From assembly GCF_030711405.1 (NCBI RefSeq), contig NZ_JAULSI010000033.1, positions 1 through 64,000 of the forward strand: 64,000 bases of DNA. Direction: 5' to 3'. The notes beneath the pieces were generated by a model. It was not told the DNA's origin and did no database searches. It worked only from the letters and a program-made list of their open reading frames with translations. A program made the position numbers and the translations under genes. The stretch is from Massilia brevitalea. GTDB taxonomy: Bacteria > Pseudomonadota > Gammaproteobacteria > Burkholderiales > Burkholderiaceae_D. Below are positions 1 to 8,264 of this stretch, piece after piece. Each line of letters starts with the position of its first letter. The stretch's first letter is position 1.

Positions 1-331
1 CGCATATGAAAATATCAGCGGCCACGTTACCCCGACGCTGCCAAAAGGAATTTGATTGGCGTCAACACGTTTCCCTGTCCCATCTCTAAGGTTTCCTGAG
101 ATTTACCCTGAAGGAATTCGGCCATGCCGAAAAACCTTAGTCGAAAGGGCAAGCGTGTGCTCCAGGCACGATTGGCCGATAGCCAAGGGCCAATGGAGGT
201 TTCATCAATGTTGGGCCAACACTGGTTCGCAGTCCCAGGACGCGCCGATGTGCGCCAGCCTTATTCGATACAGTTCCGAGCGCAGGGCGCGCTCGATCAG
301 TTAGATCGAAGCTTGATACATTGGGCTGATA
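1..331. other. Unassigned stretch, no convincing gene
   Basis: I see no protein I recognise here. Short open frames exist on the + strand (for example from 124), but they run into the antisense of the next gene and have no good ribosome binding site. The first 45 bases (around CAGCGGCCACGTTACCCC, from 17) vaguely recall terminal sequences of IS21-type elements, but I cannot verify this and call no insertion sequence. The stretch is somewhat less GC-rich than the genes that follow, which would fit a decayed mobile-element remnant or plain intergenic DNA. Confidence 0.3.
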
Positions 332-880
332 TCAGAACAAGGGCGGTTGCGAAGGTGGTAATACTGCCCCTGTACTGTCGGCCGTCAGTTGCTGCCATAC
401 CCTCAGCTTCTGCTCGAACGTCATCGCCATATGCGCCGGCGAACTCGAAGGCAGCACCACGGTGCGGTAGCCGGCCTGCTCGAACTGCGGCGCGAACTTG
501 CCCGATGCCTGGCCATTAAAGCCGACCGTTTCCAGTTGCGGACACAACTTGTGCAGCCGTTCGAAGTCGTTCGCGGACGGCTTGCGGATCGCCGAATCGA
601 GGCTGCCTTCGCGCTCGCAGGCGGCCAGTACGTCCCACAGACCGAAGCGGTGCGCCAGCAGGCGGGGCAGGCGTTCGTTATAGGGCAGGCTGTACAGGTC
701 TTCGCAGACCAGCGCCCCGACCAGTTTCCAGAACTGATTGCGCGGATGCGCGTAATACTGCTGGGCGGCGAGCGAGGCGGCGCCGGGAAAGCTGCCGAGT
801 AGCAGGATGCGGGTATCGGGCGCGATGACGGGCGCGAGGCCCATGAGAAGCGGGCTGTCTTGGGAAACGGTATTCGGCAT
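332..880 (-). CDS. DNA-deoxyinosine (hypoxanthine) glycosylase, uracil-DNA glycosylase superfamily
   Basis: A 182-residue protein of the uracil-DNA glycosylase superfamily, the type annotated as DNA-deoxyinosine glycosylase, which excises deaminated bases in base excision repair. Visible marks are the N-terminal strand followed by LLLGSFPGAASL and YYAHPRNQFW (the active-site GSFPG and HPRNQFW pattern of the family), and a C-terminal LPSSSPAHM segment matching the family's SPA/N-x-x motif. The open frame extends 24 codons upstream to 952, but the Met at 880 starts the normal N-terminus (MPNTVSQDSP), so I place the start there. It ends facing unassigned DNA and is transcribed in the same direction as the efflux operon, though 120 bases separate them. 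Cytosolic. Confidence 0.85.
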   Translation of the reverse strand: MPNTVSQDSPLLMGLAPVIAPDTRILLLGSFPGAASLAAQQYYAHPRNQFWKLVGALVCEDLYSLPYNERLPRLLAHRFGLWDVLAACEREGSLDSAIRKPSANDFERLHKLCPQLETVGFNGQASGKFAPQFEQAGYRTVVLPSSSPAHMAMTFEQKLRVWQQLTADSTGAVLPPSQPPLF

Positions 881-999
881 GGCCCGATTGTAGCGCCCTG
901 CCCGTTCCACGATGCGCACCGCATCGTCAATAAAAAAAGCGGCGGGCCGCAATCGCGGGCCGCCGCAAGGGGCAAATCAACAGTTCATCAACCGAGCGA

Positions 1000-2472
1000 T
1001 CAGTTTCGTGCCAGTGCGTTGGAAGCCGCCGGCGCATCCCAGCCGCCACCCAGCGCCCGGATCAGCGCCACCGTGGTCAGCGCCCGGTCGCCGCGCAGTT
1101 GCACCGCCGTGCGCTCCACCGCCGCCAGGTTGCGCTGCGCATCCAGCAGGTCCAGGTAGCTGGAACGCCCGGCGTCGTACAGCTTGCGCGCCAGCTCGGC
1201 CGAGCGCCTTGCCGACACCAGCGCCTCGTCCACCTGCACGCCCTGCGCATCGAGCACGCGCAGGCCGGCCAGGTTGTCCTCGACTTCGGCAAAGGCCACC
1301 AGCACGCGCTCGCGGTAGGCACCGACGGCTTCTTCCAGCGCCGCCTCGCTGCGCGTGATATTGGCCTTATTCCGTCCGCCATCGATGATGGGCAGCGACA
1401 GCATCGCGCCCAGCACCCAGGAGCGGCTGCTCCACTTGAACACCTCGGCCACGGTGCCGCCCACGCCGCCGCCGGCAGCGTCGATGTTCAGCGCCGGGAA
1501 CATGGCCGCGCGCGCCACGCCGATGCGCGCGTTCGCTGCTTCCATGCCGCGCTGGGCTTGCGCGATATCCGGACGGCGTTCGAGCAGCGTCGATGGCAGC
1601 CCGGCCGGAATCACCGGCATCTGCGCGCCAGGCGGCAACGGCGCAGCACCCGTCGTGAAGTCGGCCGCCGGACGACCCAGCAGCACGGCCAGCGCATGCT
1701 CGGTGGTAGCACGCTGGCGTTGCAAGCCGACCGCTTCCAGGCGCGTGGTGGCCAGTTCCGTCTTCGCCCGCGTCAGATCGAATTCGCCGATGTCGCCGAG
1801 GTCGAAGCGGCGCTGGTTGACGCCCACGCTTTCCTCGCGCAGGCGCACGGTCTGCGCCAGCGTGTCCAGTTCGGCGTCCAGCGCACGCAGGCGGAACCAG
1901 CCCTGCGCCACGTCGGCCTGCAGCGAGAGCAGCACCGAGCGGTAGCTGGCCTCGACCGCGCCGGCATCCTGGCGCGCCGCTTCCACGTTCGACGACACGC
2001 GGCCGAACAGGTCGACCTCGTAGCTGGCACTCAGGCTGGCGTTGTAGGTCGTGCGTGGCGCTACCGGACTGCCCTGCGGCAGGCCGGCTTCCAGCGAAGA
2101 AGAACGGCCACGCTGGGCGCCCATGCCGACGCCGACCTGCGGAATGCGGTCCGCTTCGGCGATGCCGGCAATCGCGCGCGCCTGTTTTACACGGGCGGCC
2201 GCCACGGCCAGGCTGGCGTTGTTGCGTGCCGCTTCATCCATCAAGGCGGTAAGCGTGGGGTCCTGGAAGGCCAGCCACCATTCGCCGCGCGCCTGCTGTT
2301 CGGCAGGACGTGCTACCTGCCAGCGGCTGCCGTCAGCGGCGGTGTGGACGGCGGCTTCCTTGAAGGCCACCGGGACGGAAACCTCTGGCTGGCGGAAAGC
2401 CGGCGCCGCACAGGCGCTCAGCAACAGGGCCGCCATCAGCGGTGCGATACCTCTCGCAATCATGGCCTTCAT
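1000..2472 (-). CDS. NodT/OprM-type outer membrane efflux lipoprotein
   Basis: The outer membrane channel of a tripartite RND efflux system, 490 residues. The N-terminus is a lipoprotein signal with lipobox LLLSAC around residues 16-21, so the mature protein should be acylated on that Cys. The rest shows the two repeated alpha-helical outer membrane efflux (OEP/TolC-like) halves typical of NodT-family factors, with motifs such as YEVDLFGRV and LPIIDGGRN. Its start codon overlaps the stop of the RND pump gene by 4 bases (shared 2469-2472), so the two are translationally coupled. It is the last gene of the operon and about the usual family length (470-500). OprN or OprM-like naming would be reasonable, but the exact partner class is inference. 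Confidence 0.93.
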   Translation of the reverse strand: MKAMIARGIAPLMAALLLSACAAPAFRQPEVSVPVAFKEAAVHTAADGSRWQVARPAEQQARGEWWLAFQDPTLTALMDEAARNNASLAVAAARVKQARAIAGIAEADRIPQVGVGMGAQRGRSSSLEAGLPQGSPVAPRTTYNASLSASYEVDLFGRVSSNVEAARQDAGAVEASYRSVLLSLQADVAQGWFRLRALDAELDTLAQTVRLREESVGVNQRRFDLGDIGEFDLTRAKTELATTRLEAVGLQRQRATTEHALAVLLGRPAADFTTGAAPLPPGAQMPVIPAGLPSTLLERRPDIAQAQRGMEAANARIGVARAAMFPALNIDAAGGGVGGTVAEVFKWSSRSWVLGAMLSLPIIDGGRNKANITRSEAALEEAVGAYRERVLVAFAEVEDNLAGLRVLDAQGVQVDEALVSARRSAELARKLYDAGRSSYLDLLDAQRNLAAVERTAVQLRGDRALTTVALIRALGGGWDAPAASNALARN

Positions 2473-5400
2473 TGTGCGACTCCTTCTTCAACATGCGCGC
2501 TCGGTACACGTACCACCACAGGTTTTTCGAAACGCTTGGCCAGCGTGCGCAGCAAGACATAGAACACCGGCGTCAGGAACAGGCCGAAGAAGGTCACGCC
2601 CAGCATGCCGGCGAACACCGCCACGCCCATCGCATGGCGCATCTCGGCGCTGGCGCCGCTCGAGAACACCAGGGGCACCACGCCCATGATGAAGGCGATC
2701 GACGTCATCAGGATCGGACGCAGACGCAGGCGGCAAGCCTCCAGCGCGGCGTCGACGATGCTGCGGCCGTGGTGTTCCAGTTCGCGGGCAAACTCCACGA
2801 TCAGGATCGCGTTCTTCGAGGCCAGCCCCACCAGCACGAACAGCGCGATCTGGGTGAAGATGTTGTTGTCGCCGCCGGTCAGCTTCACGCCCACCAGGGC
2901 GCACAGGATCGACATCGGCACGATCAGGATCACGGCCAGCGGCAGGGTCCAGCTTTCGTACTGGGCGGCCAGCACCAGGAACACCAGCAGCACGCACAGC
3001 GGGAAGACGTAGATCATCGTGTTCCCCGACAGGATGTCCTGGTAGGTCAGGTCGGTCCATTCATAGGCGATCCCTTTCGGCAGCGTCTCTTTCGCGATCT
3101 GCTCGAAGATGGCTTGCGCCTGGCCCGAGGACACGCCCGCGGCCGGGCCGCCGTTCATGTCGGCCGACACGTAGGCGTTGTAGCGCTGCACGCGGTCCGG
3201 ACCATAGCTGTCCTTTACCTGCATCAGCGAGGACAGCGGAATCATCTCGCCGCTGCTGCTGCGCACCTTCAGCTGGGCGATCTGCTCGGGCTGCGAGCGG
3301 AACTGGGCGTCGGCCTGCACGCGCACCTGGTAGGTGCGGCCGAACTGGTTGAAGTCGTTCACGTACAGCGAGCCCAGGTTCACTTGCAAGGTCTGGTAGA
3401 TGGTCTGCAGCGGCACGCCGAGCTGCTTGGCCTTGACCCGGTCCACGTCCGCAAACAGCTGCGGCACGTTGATCTGGTAGCTCGAGAACACGCCCTGCAA
3501 ACGCGGGTCGGCCCAGGCCTTGGCCTGCATCGCCTGCGTCGCCTTGTACAGCGCGTCGTAGCCGAGGTTGCCGCGGTCTTCCAGCATCATCTTGAAGCCG
3601 CCGGTAGTGCCCAGGCCGTTCACCGGCGGCGGCGGCAGCACCATCACGAAAGCGTCTTCCACCGCACCCATGCGCTTGTTGATCTCGGCGGCGATGCCTT
3701 CGGCCGACTGCGCCTTGCCCTTGCGCTCATTGAAGGGCTTCAGGCTGAAGAAGGCGATGCCCGAGTTCGGCGCATTGGTAAAGCCGTTGATCGACAGGCC
3801 GGGGAAGGCAATCGACGATTCCACACCCGGGATCTCGGCGGCAATCGCCGACATCTTGCGGATCACGGCATCGGTGCGGTCGAGCGAGGCGGCGTCCGGC
3901 AGCTGGGCGAAGCCGATCAGGTAAGCCTTGTCCTGCTGCGGCACGAAGCCGGGCGGCACCACCTTGAACATGAACACGGCGGCGATGCCGAGCACCGCGT
4001 ACACGCCGAGCGACAGCGTCTTGCGGCGCAGGACGCCCTTCACGCCGCCTTCGTAGTTGTGCGAAGCACGGCCGAAGAAGCGGTTGAAGGCGGCAAAGAA
4101 GCGGCCGAAGACGGCATCCATCATGCGCGTCAGGCGGTCCTTCGGCGCGTCGTGGGCCTTGAGCAAAGCAGCGGACAGCGCCGGCGCCAGCGTCAGCGAA
4201 GCAAAGGCCGAAATCACGGTGGAAATCGCAATCGTCAGCGCGAACTGGCGGTAGAACTGGCCGGTGAGGCCGGCGACGAAGGCGATCGGCACGAACACGG
4301 CGCACAGCACCAGCGCAATCGCGATGATCGGGCCGCTCACTTCACGCATCGCCTGGATCGTCGCATCGTGCGGCGACAGGCCGTTGGTGATGTTGCGCTC
4401 GACGTTTTCCACCACCACGATGGCGTCGTCGACCACGATACCGATGGCCAGCACCAGTCCGAACAGGGACAGGGTATTGATCGAGAAGCCGAACATCAGC
4501 ATCACGGCAAAGGTGCCCACCACCGATACCGGCACGGCCAGTAGCGGGATGATGGAGGCGCGCCAGCTTTGCAGGAACACGATCACCACCAGGGCGACCA
4601 GGATCACCGCTTCCAGCAAGGTGTGGATCACGGAGTCGATCGACTCGCGCACGAATTGGGTCGGGTCGTACACAATGCTGTATTCGACGCCTTCCGGAAA
4701 ATCTTTCGACAGCTCGGCCATGGCCGCGCGTACGTCGGTCGACAGCTGCAGCGCGTTGGCGTTCGGCGCCTCGAAGATCGGGATCGCGACCGCCGATTTA
4801 TTGTCCAGCAGCGCGCGCAGCGCATACGAGTTCGAGCCCATTTCGAGGCGCGCCACGTCTTTCAGCAGCGTGGTGGCGCCGTCGGCATTCGCCTTCACGA
4901 CGATGGCGCCGAATTCCTCGACGCTGGCCAGGCGGCCCTGCGTGTTCACGGTGAGCTGGAAGTCGGCGTCCTTGCTCGGCCCCTGGCCGATGACGCCGGC
5001 CGCGACCTGCACGTTCTGCTCGCGGATGGCGTCGACCACGTCGCTCGCCACCAGGCCGCGCGCGGCTACCTTCTGCGGGTCGAGCCAGACGCGCATCGCG
5101 TAGTCGCCCGAACCGAACAGCTGCACTTCGCCCATGCCGTGGATGCGCGCCAGGCGGTCCTTGACGTTCAGGGTGGCGTAGTTGCGCAGATACAGGTCGT
5201 CGTAGCGGCCGTCCGGCGATTTCAGGTGCACCACCATGGTCAGGTTGGGCGAGCTTTTCACGGTGGTCACGCCGATCTGGCGCACCTCCTCGGGCAGGCG
5301 CGGCAGGGCGCGCTGGACGCGGTTCTGCACCTGCGTTTCGGCCTGCTCGACATTGGTGCCGATGGCGAAGGTAATCGTCAGCATCAGCGCGCCGTCCGAC

Positions 5401-5654
5401 GTGTTTTGCGAGCTCATGTAGAGCATGTTCTCGACGCCGTTGATCTGCTCTTCCAGCGGCGCGGCCACGGTTTCGGCGATCACCTTCGGGTTCGCCCCGG
5501 GGTACTGGGCGCGCACCACTACCGATGGCGGCACCACGTCCGGGTACTCGGACACCGGCAGCTGCAGGATCGAGATCAGGCCGCCGACGAAGACCAGCAC
5601 CGACAGCACGATGGCGAAGATCGGCTTGTCGACAAAGAAGCGGGAGATGTTCAT
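2469..5654 (-). CDS. RND multidrug efflux pump, HAE1 family (MexF/OqxB-like)
   Basis: Inner-membrane proton-drug antiporter of 1061 residues, a full-length HAE1 transporter. The start MNISRFFVDKPIFAIVLS is the standard TM1. The TM4 proton-relay segment carries the paired acidic residues (GIVVDDAIVVVENVERN), and TM10-12 with GLASKNAILIVEFAR are present. The two large periplasmic loops include PEEVRQIGVTTVKSSPN and the proline/glycine stretch PPPPVNGLGTTGG, which resembles MexF/OqxB/BpeF pumps more than AcrB/MexB. Substrates of relatives include chloramphenicol, quinolones and trimethoprim, but specificity here is inferred from family only. It lies 4 bases after the membrane fusion protein gene and overlaps the outer membrane factor gene. 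Confidence 0.95.
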   Translation of the reverse strand: MNISRFFVDKPIFAIVLSVLVFVGGLISILQLPVSEYPDVVPPSVVVRAQYPGANPKVIAETVAAPLEEQINGVENMLYMSSQNTSDGALMLTITFAIGTNVEQAETQVQNRVQRALPRLPEEVRQIGVTTVKSSPNLTMVVHLKSPDGRYDDLYLRNYATLNVKDRLARIHGMGEVQLFGSGDYAMRVWLDPQKVAARGLVASDVVDAIREQNVQVAAGVIGQGPSKDADFQLTVNTQGRLASVEEFGAIVVKANADGATTLLKDVARLEMGSNSYALRALLDNKSAVAIPIFEAPNANALQLSTDVRAAMAELSKDFPEGVEYSIVYDPTQFVRESIDSVIHTLLEAVILVALVVIVFLQSWRASIIPLLAVPVSVVGTFAVMLMFGFSINTLSLFGLVLAIGIVVDDAIVVVENVERNITNGLSPHDATIQAMREVSGPIIAIALVLCAVFVPIAFVAGLTGQFYRQFALTIAISTVISAFASLTLAPALSAALLKAHDAPKDRLTRMMDAVFGRFFAAFNRFFGRASHNYEGGVKGVLRRKTLSLGVYAVLGIAAVFMFKVVPPGFVPQQDKAYLIGFAQLPDAASLDRTDAVIRKMSAIAAEIPGVESSIAFPGLSINGFTNAPNSGIAFFSLKPFNERKGKAQSAEGIAAEINKRMGAVEDAFVMVLPPPPVNGLGTTGGFKMMLEDRGNLGYDALYKATQAMQAKAWADPRLQGVFSSYQINVPQLFADVDRVKAKQLGVPLQTIYQTLQVNLGSLYVNDFNQFGRTYQVRVQADAQFRSQPEQIAQLKVRSSSGEMIPLSSLMQVKDSYGPDRVQRYNAYVSADMNGGPAAGVSSGQAQAIFEQIAKETLPKGIAYEWTDLTYQDILSGNTMIYVFPLCVLLVFLVLAAQYESWTLPLAVILIVPMSILCALVGVKLTGGDNNIFTQIALFVLVGLASKNAILIVEFARELEHHGRSIVDAALEACRLRLRPILMTSIAFIMGVVPLVFSSGASAEMRHAMGVAVFAGMLGVTFFGLFLTPVFYVLLRTLAKRFEKPVVVRVPSAHVEEGVAQ

Positions 5655-5658
5655 GGTC

Positions 5659-6807
5659 TTATTCCTTCACAGCCGCATTCGATGCCAGCGCCAGCGGCGC
5701 CGCGTCCATCGACACCATCTGCGCCGCAATCGGCGCGCCGGGGCGCACGCGCTGCAGGCCATTCACGACGATCTTCTCGCCGCTTTTCAGGCCGGTGCGC
5801 ACCACGCGCAGGCCATCCACGGTCGGGCCGAGGGTGACGGGACGATACTCGGCCTTGTTGTCGGCGCCGACCACGAACACGTACTTGCGGCTCTGGTCCG
5901 TGGCGACGGCGCGGTCGCTGATCAGGACCGCGGTGCGGCTGTCGGCCGCGCCCAGCTGGATGCGCGCGAACAGGCCCGGCGCCAGCTTGCGCTCGGCGTT
6001 GTCAAACGTGGCGCGCATGCGCACGCTGCCGGTGCGGGCATCGAGTTGGTTGTCGACGAATTCGAGCTTGCCCTCGTGCGGGAAGCCGGTTTCGTTGGCC
6101 AGGCCCACGCGTACGCCCACCGTCGTGCCCTGCTGGGCCTTGGCGCCGACGCGCAAATAGGTTTCTTCGTCGCCGTCGAAGCTGGCGTAGATGCGGTCCA
6201 GCGAGACGACGGAGGTGAGCACCGCCGTCGCGTCGACCAGGTTGCCGAGGGTGATTTCGGCTTTCGATACGCGGCCGTCGATTGGCGAGACTACCTTGGT
6301 ATAGGCCAGGTTCAGGCGCGCGGCGTCAGCCTGGGCTTGCGCCGCGTTGGCGTTCGCTTCGAGTTCCTTCTGGCCGGCGGCGGCTTCGTCGTATTCGCGC
6401 CTGGCGATGGCTTTGTCGGCGAGCAGGCTTTCGGCGCGCGCCAGTTCGCGCTTGGCCAGGTCCAGCTTGGCACGGCTTGATGCGGCAGCGGCTTCGGCGC
6501 GCGCGGCTTCGGCCTGGTAGGGGCGCGGGTCGACCACGAACAGTACATCGCCCTTCTTCACTTCGCTGCCTGGCTTGAAGTTGACGGCGGTGATGAAGCC
6601 GCTGACGCGCGAGCGGATCTCGACGCGCTCGATGGCTTCCAGGCGGCCCGAGAATTCCTGGGTTTCTGCCACCGGACGCTCCAGCACCAGCGCGGCCGAG
6701 ACCGGCGGCGCGGCCGGCGCTTGCGCTTCGGCGGCCTTGCCCGTGGCGTCGCCGCAGCCGGAGAGCGTGGCTGCGATCAGGCCGGCGGCCGCCAGCGCCA
6801 TCGACAT
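5659..6807 (-). CDS. RND efflux membrane fusion protein (MexE-like)
   Basis: Periplasmic adaptor of the tripartite pump, 382 residues from the ATG at 6807. It has the lipoyl/hairpin/beta-barrel layout: first half-lipoyl IRSRVSGFITAVNFKPGSEV, a coiled-coil hairpin rich in Ala and Glu, the second half-lipoyl LAYTKVVSPIDGRVS, then the barrel and membrane-proximal domains. A lipobox (TLSGC) lies near residue 18. From the ATG at 6807 the signal peptide lacks its basic n-region and has no good ribosome binding site. In the same frame 13 codons upstream, an ATC codon (6846-6844) sits 5 nt after AAGGGG and would give IKRTHEWSALLRPM, a proper lysine/arginine-rich n-region. The true start may therefore be this non-canonical codon (see findings). 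Confidence 0.9.
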   Translation of the reverse strand: MSMALAAAGLIAATLSGCGDATGKAAEAQAPAAPPVSAALVLERPVAETQEFSGRLEAIERVEIRSRVSGFITAVNFKPGSEVKKGDVLFVVDPRPYQAEAARAEAAAASSRAKLDLAKRELARAESLLADKAIARREYDEAAAGQKELEANANAAQAQADAARLNLAYTKVVSPIDGRVSKAEITLGNLVDATAVLTSVVSLDRIYASFDGDEETYLRVGAKAQQGTTVGVRVGLANETGFPHEGKLEFVDNQLDARTGSVRMRATFDNAERKLAPGLFARIQLGAADSRTAVLISDRAVATDQSRKYVFVVGADNKAEYRPVTLGPTVDGLRVVRTGLKSGEKIVVNGLQRVRPGAPIAAQMVSMDAAPLALASNAAVKE

Positions 6808-7030
6808 CGGCCGCAGGAGTGCGGACCATTCATGTGTGCGTTTGATGTTTACCCCTTGTTATTGTTGAGTATTAGTAATGAATCTAAGTGCTTGGGCAAT
6901 ACCCGCCCTGCCCGGCGCCGTTCTGGACAGGGCGCAGGAAAAAATGGGCAAAGCGGGTCCCGCCACGCTCGGATGAGCGCGGTAGTCCGGTTCAGTGATT
7001 TAGAGGATCAGGAAGATCAGGAGGCGGAAG

Positions 7031-7891
7031 TCATCCCGTGGCTGCCTCCGCGTCGAGGCCGGCGATGAAGGCGGCGATTTCGGTCAGGGCGCTGGCCTTG
7101 CAAGCGCAGTCGTTGCGCCCACCGGGTTCGGTGAGCGGCGCCGGCAGCAGGCGGCGCACGGAGGCGGGCACGCCGAAGCTGTTCAGCTTGGCGCCATAGG
7201 CTTCGGCTTCGTCGCGCAAGGGATCATCCTCGGCGGACAGGATCAGGGCCGGCGGCAGGTTTTTCAGCCGGCTCGATTGCAGCGGCGACGCATACGGATG
7301 GGTACGGTCGGCGGCGTGCGGCAGGTAGCCGCGGTAGGCGGCGGCGCAATCGTCGGCCAGCGCTTCCATGTCCGGGCAGTTCGGCATTTCGCGCATCGAG
7401 CAGGTCGACAGGCCGGGGTCGAGCATCGGCATCAGGAGGATCTGGCCGTCCAGCTTGGGGGCGCCACGGTCGCGCGACATCAGGGCGCAGACGGCGGCCA
7501 GGTTGGCGCCGGCCTCGATGCCGGCCACCAGCATGCGCTTGCCGTTCCAGCCGAGCTTGGTCTTGTTCTTTTTGGCCCACAGCAGCACGGCGTGGGCATC
7601 CTCCACGGCCGCCGGGAAGGGACGCATGGTGGCCAGGGTGTAGCTGGACGCCAGCACCACTTGCGCGTGGCCGCCGTCGGCCAGGTGGCGCAGGAAGACG
7701 TCGGAATCGTCCAGCTTGTCTTCGACGAAACCGCCGCCGTGGAAGAACACGATCAGGGTGTCGCGCTTGGCGGCCGGGCCGGCGCTGTACAGGCGCGCCT
7801 TCAGCGGGCCTTGTTCGCCGGCGACCTCGAGCTCTTTTACGCGCACATCGTCGGCCTTGCCGGCCAGGCCGGATTCGAAAGGCGCGTTCAT
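7031..7891 (-). CDS. Alpha/beta-hydrolase fold protein lacking catalytic Ser and His
   Basis: A 286-residue protein of the HSL/acetyl-esterase type alpha/beta hydrolases. The oxyanion motif HGGG is at residues 51-54, and the acid-loop Asp context is SAEDDPLRDE. The nucleophile elbow, normally G-D-S-A-G-G, reads G-I-E-A-G-A (124-129), so the catalytic Ser is Glu126. The C-terminal stretch where the catalytic His is expected reads LLPAPLTEPGG, without His. It is therefore probably not a classical esterase. The start at 7891 overlaps the stop of the small upstream exported protein (ATGA), so translation is coupled. It precedes the membrane fusion protein gene by about 220 bases and probably belongs to the same LysR-controlled locus. 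The cellular role is unknown; it has no signal peptide. Confidence 0.8.
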   Translation of the reverse strand: MNAPFESGLAGKADDVRVKELEVAGEQGPLKARLYSAGPAAKRDTLIVFFHGGGFVEDKLDDSDVFLRHLADGGHAQVVLASSYTLATMRPFPAAVEDAHAVLLWAKKNKTKLGWNGKRMLVAGIEAGANLAAVCALMSRDRGAPKLDGQILLMPMLDPGLSTCSMREMPNCPDMEALADDCAAAYRGYLPHAADRTHPYASPLQSSRLKNLPPALILSAEDDPLRDEAEAYGAKLNSFGVPASVRRLLPAPLTEPGGRNDCACKASALTEIAAFIAGLDAEAATG

Positions 7892-8112
7892 GGATTCACC
7901 TGCACGGCAACGGCCAGCCATTGTGCGTCCGCAGCACGGTTGACATGCGTTTCAGGGCAAACGGTTTCGATCACGGCATTCGACAAGGCCTGCACGCCGC
8001 GCGCCTCGGCGCCGGCAGCCTGGGCATACGCGCCGCTGCCAACCACGCCCGCCATCGCCAGCGTGCTCAGCGCCAGTGCGATCGTTGCGACGATGCCATC
8101 CTTGTGTGTCAT
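7888..8112 (-). CDS. Small exported protein, unknown function
   Basis: A 74-residue protein with a clear Sec signal peptide: MTHKDG, then the hydrophobic run IVATIALALSTLAMAGVV and a probable cleavage near AYAQA around residue 31. The mature part is only about 43 residues, mostly Ala/Val-rich, with one Cys (VIETVCPETHV). A good ribosome binding site (GGAG, 8 nt upstream) and the ATGA overlap with the following hydrolase-like gene support it as real. It is the first gene leftward from the divergent promoter region shared with the LysR regulator. I recognise no family; a periplasmic accessory to the efflux locus is speculation. Confidence 0.65.
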   Translation of the reverse strand: MTHKDGIVATIALALSTLAMAGVVGSGAYAQAAGAEARGVQALSNAVIETVCPETHVNRAADAQWLAVAVQVNP

Positions 8113-8264
8113 GACCTGCTCCGTTTAAATAAATATGACTGTCAGTACGCACACTATAGACATCATCTACAATCTGATAAAGATGCCAATTTCGAATTGA
8201 TTGTTCGGAATACGCGAACAATGAGCGAAAAACCTGAACGATTCCTGATCGAGAGAGACGCAAA
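8113..8264. promoter_or_regulatory. Divergent promoter region with LysR-type operator
   Basis: This 152-base region separates the leftward efflux locus from the rightward lysR gene. It holds a perfect inverted repeat at 8200-8222: arms ATTGTTCG and CGAACAAT with a 7-nt spacer. That matches the T-N11-A type dyad expected for a LysR regulator controlling the divergent operon and itself. The region is AT-richer than its surroundings. Promoter elements were not assigned with confidence. Confidence 0.6.

Noticed and set aside
1..60. Possible insertion sequence end
   Set aside because: The resemblance to IS21-type termini rests on memory of a short GC-rich motif. There is no transposase, no second terminal repeat and no target duplication in view.
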